Assembly (NCBI GenBank): GCA_905221615.1
Contig: CAJNDT010000143.1
Location: forward strand, 186,001 to 250,000
Direction of reading: 5' to 3'
From: Symbiodinium sp. CCMP2592
Lineage: Eukaryota > Sar > Dinophyceae > Suessiales > Symbiodiniaceae
Length of the DNA stretch: 64,000 nt
In this document: positions 44,050 through 54,120 of the stretch, in pieces
How the letters are laid out: each line of letters starts with the position of its first letter
Position numbering within the stretch: position 1 is the stretch's first letter
Program-made: the position numbers and the translations under genes
The notes under the pieces: generated by a model
What the model was told of the DNA's origin: nothing
Database searches by the model: none
Seen by the model: only the letters and a program-made list of their open reading frames with translations

Positions 44050-44142
44050 GGATCCTGAAGCACCTGCCTTTTTAGGTCCCCTCATGGTGATTTCCTGATT
44101 ACAAGTCCTTAACAAAGGGTAGGTTATTTGGGGTTAAGGTAG
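44050..44142. repeat. Foldback element, IR family B, diverged
   Basis: CACCTGCCTTTTTAGG on the left and GGGTAGGTTATTTGGGG on the right; shorter arm pairing than 2211-2314. Confidence 0.7.
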
Positions 44143-44325
44143 ATCTTATAAGAAGGCTTTCTAGAAGGGCTGCGAAAAACGGGTGGTTGTCAAAACTTGG
44201 GGCTCCCTTTGGATTCCCAAGGGATAGGGTGTTGTACTAAGGCTAGAACAAACATGTAGGGTTCCCCAAGAGGGCCTATACATTAAAGCCCAGCGTGTGT
44301 CCGCAAGCTTGTTGCTGACCAGATC

Positions 44326-44464
44326 GGGGTTTCCGAAAATTGGGGATCCTAATATAGTACTTTAAATAGTAGGATCCCGATTATAAGGACCCCAAAATAA
44401 GGTTTAGGGTTTAGGGTTTAGGGTAAACCCTAAACCCTAAACCCGTAATATTCGGAAACTCCCA
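44326..44464. repeat. Foldback element, IR family C, with telomeric insert
   Basis: GGGGTTTCCGAAAATTGGG and the ATATTCGGAAACTCCCA end. Where other C copies read AAGGTACCCCTA, this one has 44,403-44,444, a telomeric palindrome. Confidence 0.85.
44403..44444. repeat. Head-to-head telomeric palindrome
   Basis: Three TTTAGGG units run directly into three TAAACCC units with no spacer, in the right half of a family C element. Confidence 0.95.
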
Positions 44465-44546
44465 GATCGTCCAGCATGGCGTGGTCCGGCGATTGGATGC
44501 AAGGACTCCGGGAGCTAACGGCTTACGCGTCGAAGGTGCAGGAGTC

Positions 44547-44707
44547 CCCAGAGACTCCAATATCCCTTAATCAAGGAGTTTTCCTTAAATCATAATAGGG
44601 ATTCTACTATAATTTCCTTTAATTAAGGAATATTCCTTAAATCATAACAGGGATTCTACTAGAATTCAAGGCATATTCTTTACTTGAGGGATATTGGGGC
44701 CTCAGGG
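44547..44707. repeat. Foldback element, IR family D, internally duplicated
   Basis: CCCAGAGACTCCAATATCCC on the left, GGGATATTGGGGCCTCAGGG on the right. The core AAATCATAATAGGGATTCTA occurs twice in tandem, making the element about 50 bp longer than usual. Confidence 0.8.
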
Positions 44708-44781
44708 TCCCAAGTTTCGGAATGAAGTAGACGAGTTCAGACCTCTTGTTTTGAAAGCCACGGATCTCCCTATATAGTCCT

Positions 44782-44875
44782 AACCTTAACCCCGAAGAAC
44801 CTACATTTTTAAGGACTTGTAGAAAGAAATCATGATAAGGAACCCTAAAAAGGTAGGTTATTCAGGGATAAGGTA
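44782..44875. repeat. Foldback element, IR family B
   Basis: CTTAACCCCGAAGAACCTAC and GTAGGTTATTCAGGGATAAG. Confidence 0.8.
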
Positions 44876-45108
44876 ATTAAATATGTGAGAGGGTTCTGTT
44901 CTAAATGAGGGATCTACATGAGTGCATCGCACACGGTCGTTGGGCAATTGTGGGACCGGGCGAGACTCATCAGTCGGTTTTGTGGTTCTTTAAGGGATTT
45001 AATCTAAGTTGCATTTACTATAGATCTCCACTACGGCAGCTTAAAGCCCAAACCCTAAACCCTTAAAGGAACCCTTATAGAATAGATCCCGATTCAGAAC
45101 TCTTCTAT

Positions 45109-45243
45109 CAAAGGGTAAAAGGAGGGATCCCTAATAAGGACCCTTAGGTATATACCCATATTATAGCCTTTATATACCCATTATATAGCCCATTATAGAG
45201 TAGGGGTCCCCATTAAGGGTCCCTCCTTTTCCCCTTTGAAAGA
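45109..45243. repeat. Foldback element, IR family P
   Basis: CAAAGGGTAAAAGGAGGGAT and the CCCTCCTTTTCCCCTTTG end, with TATATACCCATTATA inside. Second copy 61,513-61,637. Confidence 0.8.
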
Positions 45244-45490
45244 AGGGTTACCATAAGGGCTACTATGTGTATCCTGGAGCACATGCCTTTTTAGGTCTCC
45301 TCATGGTGATTTCCTGATTCCAAGTCCTTAACAAAGGGTAGGTTATTTGGTGGTTTCCGAAAATTGGGGGTACCTTTATTGGGGGGCCTTATAATAGGGA
45401 TCCTACTATGTAGGGTACTACATTAGGGTCCCCTATTTTCGGAAATTCCCATTTGGGGTTAAGGTAGTTCTTATAAGAAGGCCTTATTAA
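45235..45490. repeat. Segmental duplication, copy 2 (family C filled, family E empty)
   Basis: Reads AAGGGCTACTATGTG without the family E element of copy 1. Has a family C element inserted at 45,351-45,451 within its B-like core. Confidence 0.8.
45351..45451. repeat. Foldback element, IR family C, nested
   Basis: TGGTTTCCGAAAATTGGGGG and the ATTTTCGGAAATTCCCA end. TTTGG occurs at 45,346-45,350 and 45,452-45,456; the empty site at 44,125-44,140 has it once. Confidence 0.9.
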
Positions 45491-45585
45491 GAACTCTTTG
45501 AAGGAGCTCTGAGGTGCAGGCGCTAGGTCGGAAGTAGACACTGGCCCGGGTGTCGTGACCTCCCCTGGGTTTAGGGGTTATGGCT

Positions 45586-45682
45586 TACCTTGACCTACCA
45601 AAACCTACTTTTTTGTGCAAATTCCATATTAAGTTTCTATAATAAGAACCTACAAAAAGTAGGGTTTGGTAGTTTAAGGTAG
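45586..45682. repeat. Foldback element, IR family Q
   Basis: ACCTTGACCTACCAAAACCT and AGGGTTTGGTAGTTTAAGGT. Confidence 0.8.
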
Positions 45683-45693
45683 GGGTTCCATAG

Positions 45694-45796
45694 GGGAGTT
45701 TCCGAAAATGGGGGACCTTAATATAGCACCCTAAATAGTAGGATCCTTATTGTAAGGACCCCAAAGTAAGGTACCCCTAATTTTCGGCAACTCCCA
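45694..45796. repeat. Foldback element, IR family C
   Basis: GGGGAGTTTCCGAAAATGGG and the CTAATTTTCGGCAACTCCC end, 12 bases after the family Q element. Confidence 0.8.
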
Positions 45797-46097
45797 TAAG
45801 GGTTGCTGTTTGGTGCCAGAGGGGTTCCGAGTCTTCACGGTTTAGCTTGAGGGCTTTTGAGTTCAGGATTTGGGAAGACCGCTTCACATGCGCACAGCTT
45901 TTTCCCTCATACCCAAACCTCATAACCCGAGGCGAGAATGGTGGTAATAGAGAACTGCTCTACCAAGTTCCCTGCCTCCATGAAACTGAAGCAAGCATGC
46001 AAGCAACGTTAGTTGAAGCCCCTAAACCCTCAACCGTAAACCCTTAGTTGAAGCGGTTGGTGGCTTCGGGCTTGGGGCGCTTATCTTCCAACACTAG

Positions 46098-46196
46098 GGT
46101 GGATGATATAAATCCTGCATTACCCATAATAAGGAATATACCATAGTTCCCGTAGCTTAGGGTCCTTATTGTAATGCAGGATTTATATCATCAACC
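46098..46196. repeat. Foldback element, IR family E
   Basis: GGTGGATGATATAAATCCTG and CAGGATTTATATCATCAACC. A half copy (ATTTATATCATGAACC) follows at about 46,295-46,310. Confidence 0.85.
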
Positions 46197-46747
46197 TGAT
46201 CCCTAAACCCTAAAACCCTATAGGCCCCTTAAAGGAACCCTCAAAGGAACCCTTAAAGGTACCCTTATTCATCCCTGTAACGGAGCCCTAGGGATTTATA
46301 TCATGAACCGTAGGGCCACGAAGTCGGTAAAGGGTTTATGTGTACAGGGTTTTTTTGAGCCCCTGAACCTCAAAGGCCTCAATGTTCAGCCTTTGTGGGT
46401 TGGGGATGGGACTTTAGGGCTTAGTGTTTGGGGCTTTAGGGTTTGGGGCTCTGGGGTTTAGGGTTTAGAAAAGCTCTGGACTCTAGGTCCTTTTGATGAC
46501 AGGTTCCCCGACAGAAGAACATACACCCACCCACCATCCACCAACCCACCCACCCACCCCACCCCTCGAATTCAAGAATCCCCAATCTGTTCGCGAGGAT
46601 GCTAGGCTCGGCTCGGGCTGCCTGTCTCAAGGCCCGGCATTTCCAGAGACTCCAAAACCCCGGAAGTGAACGGTATTCCACAAATCAAAGTCTTTCAAAG
46701 GGTTCCTTAAATGGTTCTTACGGGATGTGTGGGGGTTTAGGACCTAC

Positions 46748-46830
46748 TAGCTCGGTTCCTGAGTTGCCTTTTTGATTTGAGGGTCCCGGGTTAAGACCGA
46801 ACAGTAGGTAAAGGGGTACCCTTGTTATAA
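46748..46830. repeat. Partial foldback element, IR family J
   Basis: TAGCTCGGTTCCTGAGTTGC on the left; AACAGTAGGTAAAGGGGTAC on the right; the loop is shortened. Confidence 0.55.
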
Positions 46831-46899
46831 CATAGCACCACGTCGTGGAGTCGTGGGGGTCCTGTGTTTGTATACTGTATTTACATAATATTACACTAT

Positions 46900-46932
46900 A
46901 TATATATACACATACATACATACATACATACA

Positions 46933-46966
<34 letters not shown>

Positions 46967-46972
46967 CACAAA
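46900..46972. repeat. (CATA)n microsatellite
   Basis: About 15 CATA units flanked by TA repeats. Confidence 0.9.
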
Positions 46973-46984
46973 TTCACCAAACAA

Positions 46985-47810
46985 AAAAGCAACAACTTCC
47001 ACTGGGTCGAGAATGCAAAGGTCAAGTGCTCGGATCCTGATGAGGCCGTCCACATCTTCATCACATCTCGCGCCGGCTTCGAAGTCAGCTCAGGGTTTAG
47101 GGTTGGCGGCTCTCCAGTTTCGCGGGTATCTGTCCTCCACGGCTATGTCCTGGGCTCAGAAACACGAACTCTGGGCCTCTGACCATCAACACGCGTGAGC
47201 CGGCCAGGACTACGACACCGCTCGTTTCCTATGACTTGTTCTCTGGGTGTCCATGGGTTCGGAACGTGTTGCACGTCGCAAGCTCCTGCAAACCTCCCTA
47301 AACGAGCCTCCAACTCCCGTGATGCTGCGGGAATACAGCAAGTTGTGGCACGACACAGCCATTCCCAATATGCTCAGACACGGTGTGAAAATGATGTCGG
47401 TGTGCATGACGTATGAGAAGATCGCCACGAAGTGTTACATACCCCCTCCCCCCTCCCCGGACAGGGTGGTCGTTTTTGTGGCGACGATCTTTTCAAGCTG
47501 TGCCAGAACGGATGGCTCATGGTCAGTGACCCGGCTAATGGGATATATGCTCTCGGGTCCCGGGCCGCCACCTCCCCCCCCCCCCCAATGGTATACCCCC
47601 ACCCCCCCCCAACCCCCTGCCGCCCTGCTGCTGCACGCCGGTGATGGTGGCAGATCTTCTTTTGAAGGTATCAATGATGAACATGACGACGACAAGGATG
47701 ATGTTGAGCATGGTATGATCGTCGACTCATGTCCCGGTCTAGAGCAGCACAACATCATGAGCAGTAGCACCGGTGCCACAACAAGAGGGAAGACAAGGAG
47801 TAACACATAA
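46985..47810 (+). CDS. Putative exons of an unrecognised gene in GC-rich DNA
   Basis: Protein-like segments: 46,988-47,182 (NFHWVENAKVKCSDPDEAVH, with one TTTAGGG read in frame), 47,247-47,425 (NEPPTPVMLREYSKLWHDTA and HGVKMMSVCMTYEKIATK), 47,463-47,570 (DDLFKLCQNGWLMVSDPANG) and 47,640-47,807 (Asp-rich, then a stop at 47,808-47,810). C-rich runs (47,443-47,460; 47,572-47,610) between them look intronic but sites are not certain. The region lies directly upstream of a KDZ-like transposase remnant and may be part of it. No family assigned. Confidence 0.4.
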
Positions 47811-48060
47811 GAACGTCGTGGCAAAAAGAGTACCACCACAGGCCCCACACCACAGGGGGGGCCGGGGGGAAGGGGGAGGATACCATGGGGTGGGGGGAGG
47901 GGGGGTGTGGCAGCCCTGCATCATATATGGTCAGGCGTCTGGCGTTCCCAGCCCCCAGCCCCCCATATGGTATGGTCTGATAGGGGTGGGGGGTGGGGCG
48001 TGTGCGGAAAGGGGTTGGGGGCTGTTGGAGCTGCCACTGGATGGTGGGGTGGTGCCGGCG
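47572..48060. repeat. C-rich then G-rich tracts
   Basis: Runs of up to 13 C (47,572-47,640) and G-rich runs (47,855-48,010) share an ATGGTAT core in opposite orientation, so they form a loose inverted pair with G-quadruplex potential. Confidence 0.6.
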
Positions 48061-48364
48061 GCCAGAGCTCACGCGCAAGCCCTTTGCAAGCAAACCGTAA
48101 ACCCTATAACGCAGCGCGTGCCCCCGTTTTGAGCAACCTTAACTTGTACTTAAAACGCTGCACCCAACCTAAACCCTACCTAACTGCAGGCTCTAAGCCT
48201 AAAGCAGAGCATACACCGCAAATCCTCCCTAAGCCCTTGTCGACTCGAAGCCTTATACCTTATAACCGTAAACCCAAAACTCAAAAGCTTAAGCTAAACC
48301 CTAAACCCCAAAACCTCACAACCACCCCACAGGGAGAGGAACCCCACACCCCACACCACAGGGG

Positions 48365-48673
48365 AAGGGGGGGCCCCGCTATATCCGGGCCAGATGGACT
48401 TGAAGCACGTGAACTTTGGTTCGTGGACAAGTTCCTCGCCAAGGCCACTCCTCCAAGTGCGCTGGCTCCCCATACAATCATCCTCAGCTCTCACGCCGCC
48501 TCGAAAACGTCAACAACAGCATCTCCGAGCAGATCTTTGCTTGGCTCCGCGGCAACGCTGCCAACTTGAACGGCATGAACGCTGTGAGACATCGTGTATG
48601 GGCAGCTCATGAAGGGCGATGCGGCACACTTGAACCCCTTCTCGGCACACAAGAAAGCTATGAGGGAGGGTAG
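48365..48673 (+). pseudogene. KDZ-like transposase C-terminal remnant
   Basis: Reading frame 48,416-48,673 contains GHSSKCAGSPYNHPQLSR and NVNNSISEQIFAWLRGNAAN followed by LNGMNAVRHRVWAAH. This resembles the end of KDZ (Kyakuja-Dileera-Zisupton) transposases: K-x-H-x(3)-C, then vN...EQ-x-F-W-x-R-G...M...RHR. The preceding conserved part (ELWFVDKFLAKA) is in another frame, consistent with loss of one base near 48,443. Further C-terminal His/Asn residues are gone. Assignment is from motif memory and would need a profile search. Direct repeats CCCCACACCACAGGGG sit at 47,843 and 48,349. Confidence 0.45.
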
Positions 48674-49040
48674 GGTTCAGCGCAAACCAGCAAGCAAGGA
48701 GTGTTGCTGCACTATGAAGGTGAGAAAGCACATCAACAAAATTCCAAGCAAGCTTGTCCGCAAGAGCCCAAGCACTAGAAGTGAACCCTGTGCGATGCTG
48801 TCGAAAACTCAGACATATGTAGACCAAAGAAAGGTCCGTAGTACTGTCACATCTGTCCGGAACCCGTTGTTCCACCGATGCTGGGTAAGCTACTCGGTGC
48901 ATCACAGCGATCGTACACTGGCAAGGTCTGTTGCTGACAAGGTCTGTTGCTGACAATGTCTGCGCTATGTCAATGCACACGTTGAATGAACTTCCATGAA
49001 TAATGACGGCGTTAACTAGAAGTATAATCTAAGCTTTAAT

Positions 49041-49523
49041 TTGCCATTTAAGGACCACTGCAGATCAGACAGCTGCAGACAAACTTGTTTGCAGATGGAC
49101 GTCTCTTTGGAGCCAAGCCCAAAACCCGACTCCAGGCCAGCAAGCAGGCTAAAACACAGGCCCCACGACGTTGTGTATTTTAGTATAAATGGGCTACTCA
49201 GGAACCTATACTTAAGGCATGGTCATGCTAGAGTTCCTTGGCTGGGAGCCCCCCGAAAACCCAAGTTGCGTCTAAGCTTCAGGATCCAGGTACCCCATAT
49301 CTTCAAAATCGTCGGGAGAACGGCTCAAGTAATTTCAGGATATTTATGTATACAGTTTCAACTCCATATCCTTGCTGCCATGATTCGCGTCTTGCAATTA
49401 AGTGGTGGGCTTTCTGGGATCCATCACTGGAATATCTCGAAGGTGAGCAGAAGGTGGCTTTGTCAAAACCAACGTGCTTGCAAAGCAGTCCTGGTTTGCG
49501 CTCTGGTTGAGAGCTTGGGATGA
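49041..49523 (+). other. Open frame of doubtful coding status
   Basis: A 160-codon frame overlaps an alternative 90-codon frame (KWWAFWDPSLEYLEGEQKVA) in another phase. Neither has a domain or codon pattern I trust. Confidence 0.2.
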
Positions 49524-49902
49524 TACTCCGCCCCCCCGTTATCTTGAACCCCAGACAGTATTCGCAATTGTACACGCATACAATCGGCGGCTGAGGCAAA
49601 CTATACCATATTCCGAAAACCCTTTTCTCGTTCCTGCACCTCATCTACACTCGGCGCAGGCAGGCCAGTGGGAGCTAGCGTGTCGAGCTCAGCGTGATCT
49701 GACGGAAAGGCCCTTCCAGGTTGGTCCAGTGTTTCGGGCTTCTCAAGGTTTGTGATCCCAGGAGCCCTCAAACTTAGACTATAAACCTTTTGCCCTTTTC
49801 ATCCAGGAAGCTCCCAAAACCATAAACACTGAGGGTGGCATTGGACCTGCGTAGTCAAACCAGGGACCAGAGCCGAGGCGGGAGCACCTCCGTGCAGGGC
49901 AC

Positions 49903-50071
49903 GTTTTAGGGCTTAGGGTTCAGGGTTTAGAGGTTTAGGGTTTAGGGTTGAGGGGTTTAGGGCCCCTAAACCCTAAACCCTAAACCCTAAACCCCTAAAC
50001 CCTAAACCCTAAACCCTAAACCCCTAAACCCTAAACCCTAAACCCAAAAGTTTAGGGTTTAGGAGCTTCAG
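49903..50071. repeat. Telomeric block with two orientation switches
   Basis: TTTAGGG units, then at about 49,962 a switch to CCCTAAA through GGGCCCC, then at about 50,046 a switch back through CCCAAAAGTTTAGGG. Confidence 0.9.
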
Positions 50072-50717
50072 GGTTTGGCCTACTACTAGACTTGTGGCAT
50101 CCTGCTGCTAATAAATCGGCTTAAGCAACTAGCCATATACTGTTCCCGAGGCTCCTATATACAGGTAGAGGACTAAAGTTTAAAAAGCACCCAAAACCCC
50201 TTTTTCCAATTCTGAAGGCCTCTATAAGTATCGTAAGGACAAGATTTAAAATTTAAGTATACCCAAAACCCTTTTCTAATTCCTATGGCCTCTATGTTAG
50301 ACATAGACTCGTCTCATAAATGCCCTTGGGCCCCAAGGTTGCAGCTTTCTCGGCAGCGCCGGGACACAGGCGGTCACACAACTGAAGTTGTTTTGGGTTG
50401 TTTTAGGGCTTATGGGTTCGGGATGGTTTAGGGATGTTTAGGGTTTTAGGCCTTTGGGGTTATATAGAGGTTTAGGAAGTTTAGGGGTAAGGGTTTACTT
50501 GGATACCTGGAACTACCAGAACCTTTTTCTTTGGCCGGCCCACTGCATAGTCTGTATTAATTCGGGCTAAAATCATTACCTACAAAAGCGAACCCTGTTA
50601 CAACAGATAAAGCCCTTCAACAAGACCTTGGATGCTGGATTCTTGGGTGACAGATCAGGCTCAAAAGTTTAGGGCTCAGTGTGTCAAGCGGTTGTCCTAA
50701 ACCCTGAACGGCCCTGC

Positions 50718-50836
50718 GTGGAGGTTCATGGTTAGTTATAAGTAGGATCATAAGTAGGATAACTAATTATAGTTATAACCCATAATTATTGGGGGACTTA
50801 TAACCATACTTATAGCTACCCCTGAACCTCCAAGTA
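50718..50836. repeat. Foldback element, IR family G
   Basis: GTGGAGGTTCATGGTTAGTT and the CTACCCCTGAACCTCCAAGT end. Confidence 0.8.
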
Positions 50837-51657
50837 CACCCTAAACCCTAGGCATAAGTTTTCAAGGTATCAGATCTCCGGCCGTGGTCATATCCTAGGA
50901 CTTCGAGTCTCTGGGAGATGTCGGATTTCGGGTGCAGTTCGGATGTCAGGATAGCTTTGTCATACTTGTAGTTGGATAGCACTTTACATGTTTATGGGTA
51001 CCTATAAACCCAAGAAGAAACAGACATGCAAGCTTTTTAAGACTATCCCAACCATGTAAGCCCTGAAGGCCTCGGCTTCGGGATAGGAGGAGTGCATAGC
51101 TTCCTGTGCTGTCTCTGCAGGGGCCGAACCTGACGCCTTCCACTTCTCGGCCCCTTGGTCCGGAGATGCTTGGCGCTTTGGGGATTTAGGGTTTAGGATT
51201 TAGGGTTTAGGGTTGAGGGTTTAGGGTTTCAGGGTTTAGGGTCTTGGGTCGGGGCTTCGGCTGGTCCATCTATCATCCGCCGACTTCCTTGCCAGTGTAC
51301 CCGTCCGCGCGATATCAGTGGAGGCTACGATCAAACTTAGCAATGACTGCGGCATTGATCTTTGTCCGATCGGTTGAACGCCTGTCAGGGCTGGCTTTTT
51401 TCGGGGCTTTCGATATGCTAGGCCCCGCAACGCTTAAGGTTTTCAGGGCGCCAGGAGCTACAGGGGCATCAATATTTTTTTTGGAGTTGCAAAGTTCATT
51501 CGTAGTATATAGTATACATCAAAAACGTTTTCTGATGATTTTGGCTCTATATTCGGAAACAGCCGTTTCGAGCTTATATGCACTTGCTTTCACGCTTTGC
51601 ACGCAAATGGTTTAGGGCTTTACGGTGTTGAGGTGCTATTTTGGGGGTTTGTGAGGT

Positions 51658-51761
51658 TTACCTATAGTCTGCATTGTAATTCTTTTTTGGTTTAACCCAT
51701 TATACAGTTAGGATCCTATAAGGTAACCCCCAAGAGGAGCTACCATGAAGACTGTTTGTAG
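51658..51761. repeat. Foldback element, IR family H, diverged
   Basis: TTTACCTATAGTCTGCATTG and the CTACCATGAAGACTGTTTGT end. Confidence 0.65.
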
Positions 51762-51810
51762 GGTCTTGGGTGTGGCGTTGAGGGCTTCAGGTTCTGAGGT
51801 TCACAGGGTT

Positions 51811-51931
51811 TACTTGGAGGTTAACGGTTAGTTATAAGTAGGGTTAAACGGTTATAAGTAGGATAACTGTTATAGCCCCATATCAGGGGACTTATGACCC
51901 TACTTATAACTACCCCCTGAACCTCCAAGTA
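51811..51931. repeat. Foldback element, IR family G
   Basis: ACTTGGAGGTTAACGGTTAG and the CCCCTGAACCTCCAAGT end; contains one internal GTTATAAGTAGG duplication. Confidence 0.8.
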
Positions 51932-52410
51932 GGGTTCGGGTGCTTGGGTTGCTGACGCACACATGCTCCACTATGCATGAACCCGTGATCGCGAGCCTTC
52001 TTTCACACACCCTCAAGTTAAAAAGCTGAGAACGTAGAGGTAGCTCTGAAGAGACCGTGGCCTTTCTGAGGTCCTGGGAGACAAGACAGGGCACGAGCTC
52101 GATTCAACTAGACCTACCTGTGTGCTCTGGGTTTGCTATAAGTATAAGCTTCGGAAACGGATCTACAACGGTCCTTTAATTTTGCCACAGAGGTGGAGAT
52201 GTTGGCCCTGGAGAGGCCCGAGAGAGGGGGCTTCCAAGCTTAGGGTTTCGGGTCCCGGGTTTGGGGCCTCCTGGGCTTTCGGAATAGGGTTTAGGGTTTA
52301 GGGTTTAGGGTTTAGGGTTTAGGGTTCAGGGTCCACGGTTTTGGGTTTAGGGTTTAGGGTTTAGGGTTTGGGGGTTTCAAACAGGGCTTCCCTCCTACCA
52401 CGGGGTTTGG

Positions 52411-52528
52411 GCTTACCTAGAGGCTCATACCCCTACCCCTTTTTTAGGATACCTAGGTTTGTGGTTAGGATCTGTTATCTTAAAACGTAGGCGCCCTAAA
52501 AAAGGGGGTAGGGTATAAGCCTCTAGGT
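52411..52528. repeat. Foldback element, IR family K
   Basis: CTTACCTAGAGGCTCATACC and GGTATAAGCCTCTAGGTA, with inner CCCCTTTTTTAGG and CCTAAAAAAGGGGG. Confidence 0.85.
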
Positions 52529-52657
52529 AGGGTTCCCCTTGTAGGGTTATTCGGGTCTTCAGGGCAGTCTCGGGCCAGCACGCCCGAGACTGCAGCAAAG
52601 CAGCCATGCTTCTATTTACCGGAGCCGGAACTGGCGCTTGGGTTTGGAGGGTTTGGG

Positions 52658-52780
52658 ATAGACCTTAGAAGGGGCCCCCATCCTGTAATAGTGGTATAGT
52701 AGGAATATAATAGGGCCCTGATGTAATCCTTAAAGTCACTATTACAGGGTGGGGGCAGCTTCTAAGATAGACCTTAGAAC
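52658..52780. repeat. Foldback element, IR family Y
   Basis: GACCTTAGAAGGGGCCCCCA with CCTGTAATAGTG, and CACTATTACAGGGTGGGGGC with TTCTAAGATAGACC. Single copy seen. Confidence 0.7.
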
Positions 52781-52898
52781 CTTAAGGCGCTAGGCTTCAG
52801 TGGCTTAGACGTATACAGGGCTTCGGTTCAGACCTCAGGCACTCAGCCCCCGATACTCCATATTCCTTGGGGAATATACGGTCATGATTCAGGCCCGG

Positions 52899-53135
52899 CT
52901 TACCCTAAACGCTTAAACCCCCCGAAACCTCTGAACCCTTAACCCTGAAACCCCTGAACCCAAACCCCTAAATGCCTAAACCCTTGAACCCAGTCCCCAA
53001 TAGACCCCTAAACCCCTAAATCCTTGAGCCCAAACCCTAAACCCTTAAACCCCTAAACCCCTGAACCCAAACCCCTAGACCCCTAAACCCTAAACCCCTA
53101 AACTCTAAACCCCATAGCCTGAACCCTAAACTCCA
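52899..53135. repeat. Interstitial telomeric block, degenerate
   Basis: C-strand CCCTAAA, CCCCTGAA and CCCTTGAA units over about 235 bases. Confidence 0.85.
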
Positions 53136-53220
53136 CAGGCAAGGGCGTCTCGACCTGGCAATAAAACTCTTCGAGGACCATGGGCCCAGTGAAAACCAAA
53201 GAAAAGGGAAGTTATGGGTT

Positions 53221-53328
53221 TACCTATAGTCTCCATTGTAGTTCCTTTTTTTGGTTACCCAGTTTTATGGTTAGGATCCTATAATGGGGATTTTGGTTAA
53301 CCAAAAAAAGGAACTACAATGGAGACTG
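53221..53328. repeat. Foldback element, IR family H
   Basis: TACCTATAGTCTCCATTGTA and GGAACTACAATGGAGACTGG; inner GGTTACCCAG and GGTTAACCAA. Confidence 0.85.
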
Positions 53329-53674
53329 GGCTCTTAGGGCTTAGGGTTTAGGGTTTTTTTGGGGTTCGGGATTTTGGAGGGGGAGTTAAGGGTTTGGGCT
53401 CGAGAATGTTGGGTCATGGGTGCTGAGTTATGGATGCTGGGTTGAGTTTCTCGGTTTAGGCTTAAGGGTTCAGGGACACGTGGTTAGAGGTTCGGGTTTT
53501 TGATGCGGGTTCTGCAGCACCCGGTGCCGTTTGACAGAAGGAATACCTTTTTGGACAATCAACATGAGAAAGGACCCAGGCACAGCTTTAAGTCTACATA
53601 TAACTTTGTAACGTAACATTGAAGGTTGAGGTAGATTATCAACGGAGCCTTAATCAAGAATCATTGGAGTCTCT

Positions 53675-53790
53675 GCTTGGAGGTTCACGGGGAGTTATAA
53701 GTGGAGTTAGAAGTCCCCGAGTACAGGGTAGCACTATAGTTATCCTACTCATAGCCCCGCTTATCATAGATGTAACTATGAGCCTCCCCT
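53675..53790. repeat. Foldback element, IR family G, diverged
   Basis: CTTGGAGGTTCACGGGGAGT at the left; GTAACTATGAGCCTCCCC at the right. Confidence 0.65.
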
Positions 53791-54120
53791 AGACCCCAAA
53801 CCCTAAACCCTAAACCCTATAGATCCCTTATGGATCCCTTAAAGGCACCCTTAAGGAACCCTAAGTGGCGCAGAGGAGATGACTTCGCAGAGTGTGACGC
53901 CAAATCAGTATGTGCCGGGTTCTCAACCTCAAGGCTCTGCGGCTGGTAGGCGAGCCCTTTTTAGGGTTTAGGGATATTAGGGTCTAGGGAGTTTAGGGAT
54001 TTTAGGGTCTAGGGAGTTTAGGGTTTCGGGAGTTAAGGGTTTAGGGAGTTTAGGGTTTAGGGAGTTTAGGCTCTAGGGAGTTTAGGGTTTGGAGAGCAGT
54101 GAGGTTATTTCTTCAGGAGG

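Larger units (their letters stand above)
43905..44170. repeat. Segmental duplication, copy 1 (family E filled, family C empty)
   Basis: Shares GGGCTACTATGTG, the family B-like core and TTATAAGAAGGC with 45,235-45,490. It carries a family E element at 43,934-44,032 that copy 2 lacks, and reads GGTTATTTGGGGTTAAGG uninterrupted where copy 2 has a family C element. Confidence 0.8.
40330..46980. other. Foldback-element cluster without a gene
   Basis: Foldback elements of families L, C, U, I, J, B, F, E, D, P and Q, with telomeric scraps (41,745-41,840, 44,403-44,444) between them. The densest part, 43,390-45,800, is almost all repeat. No open frame here is convincing. Confidence 0.6.
49530..54100. 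other. No confident gene
   Basis: Telomeric blocks (49,903-50,071; 51,180-51,245; 52,283-52,380; 52,899-53,135; 53,940-54,090), foldback elements of families G, H, K and Y, and unique sequence. The frame 51,244-51,615 is open but unconvincing. A short frame at 53,140-53,205 (RLDLAIKLFEDHGPSENQ) looks TPR/PPR-like but is too short to call. Confidence 0.5.

Noticed and set aside
46718-47053. Frames over the CATA repeat
   Set aside because: Tyr/Val/Cys-Met-Tyr periodicity comes from the tetranucleotide.
51244-51615. 123-codon hydrophobic frame
   Set aside because: Starts inside a TTTAGGG block, and composition looks random; no motif.
53140-53205. Short TPR/PPR-like frame RLDLAIKLFEDHGPSENQ
   Set aside because: Only one partial repeat, no second helix or neighbour, and it runs into a foldback element.
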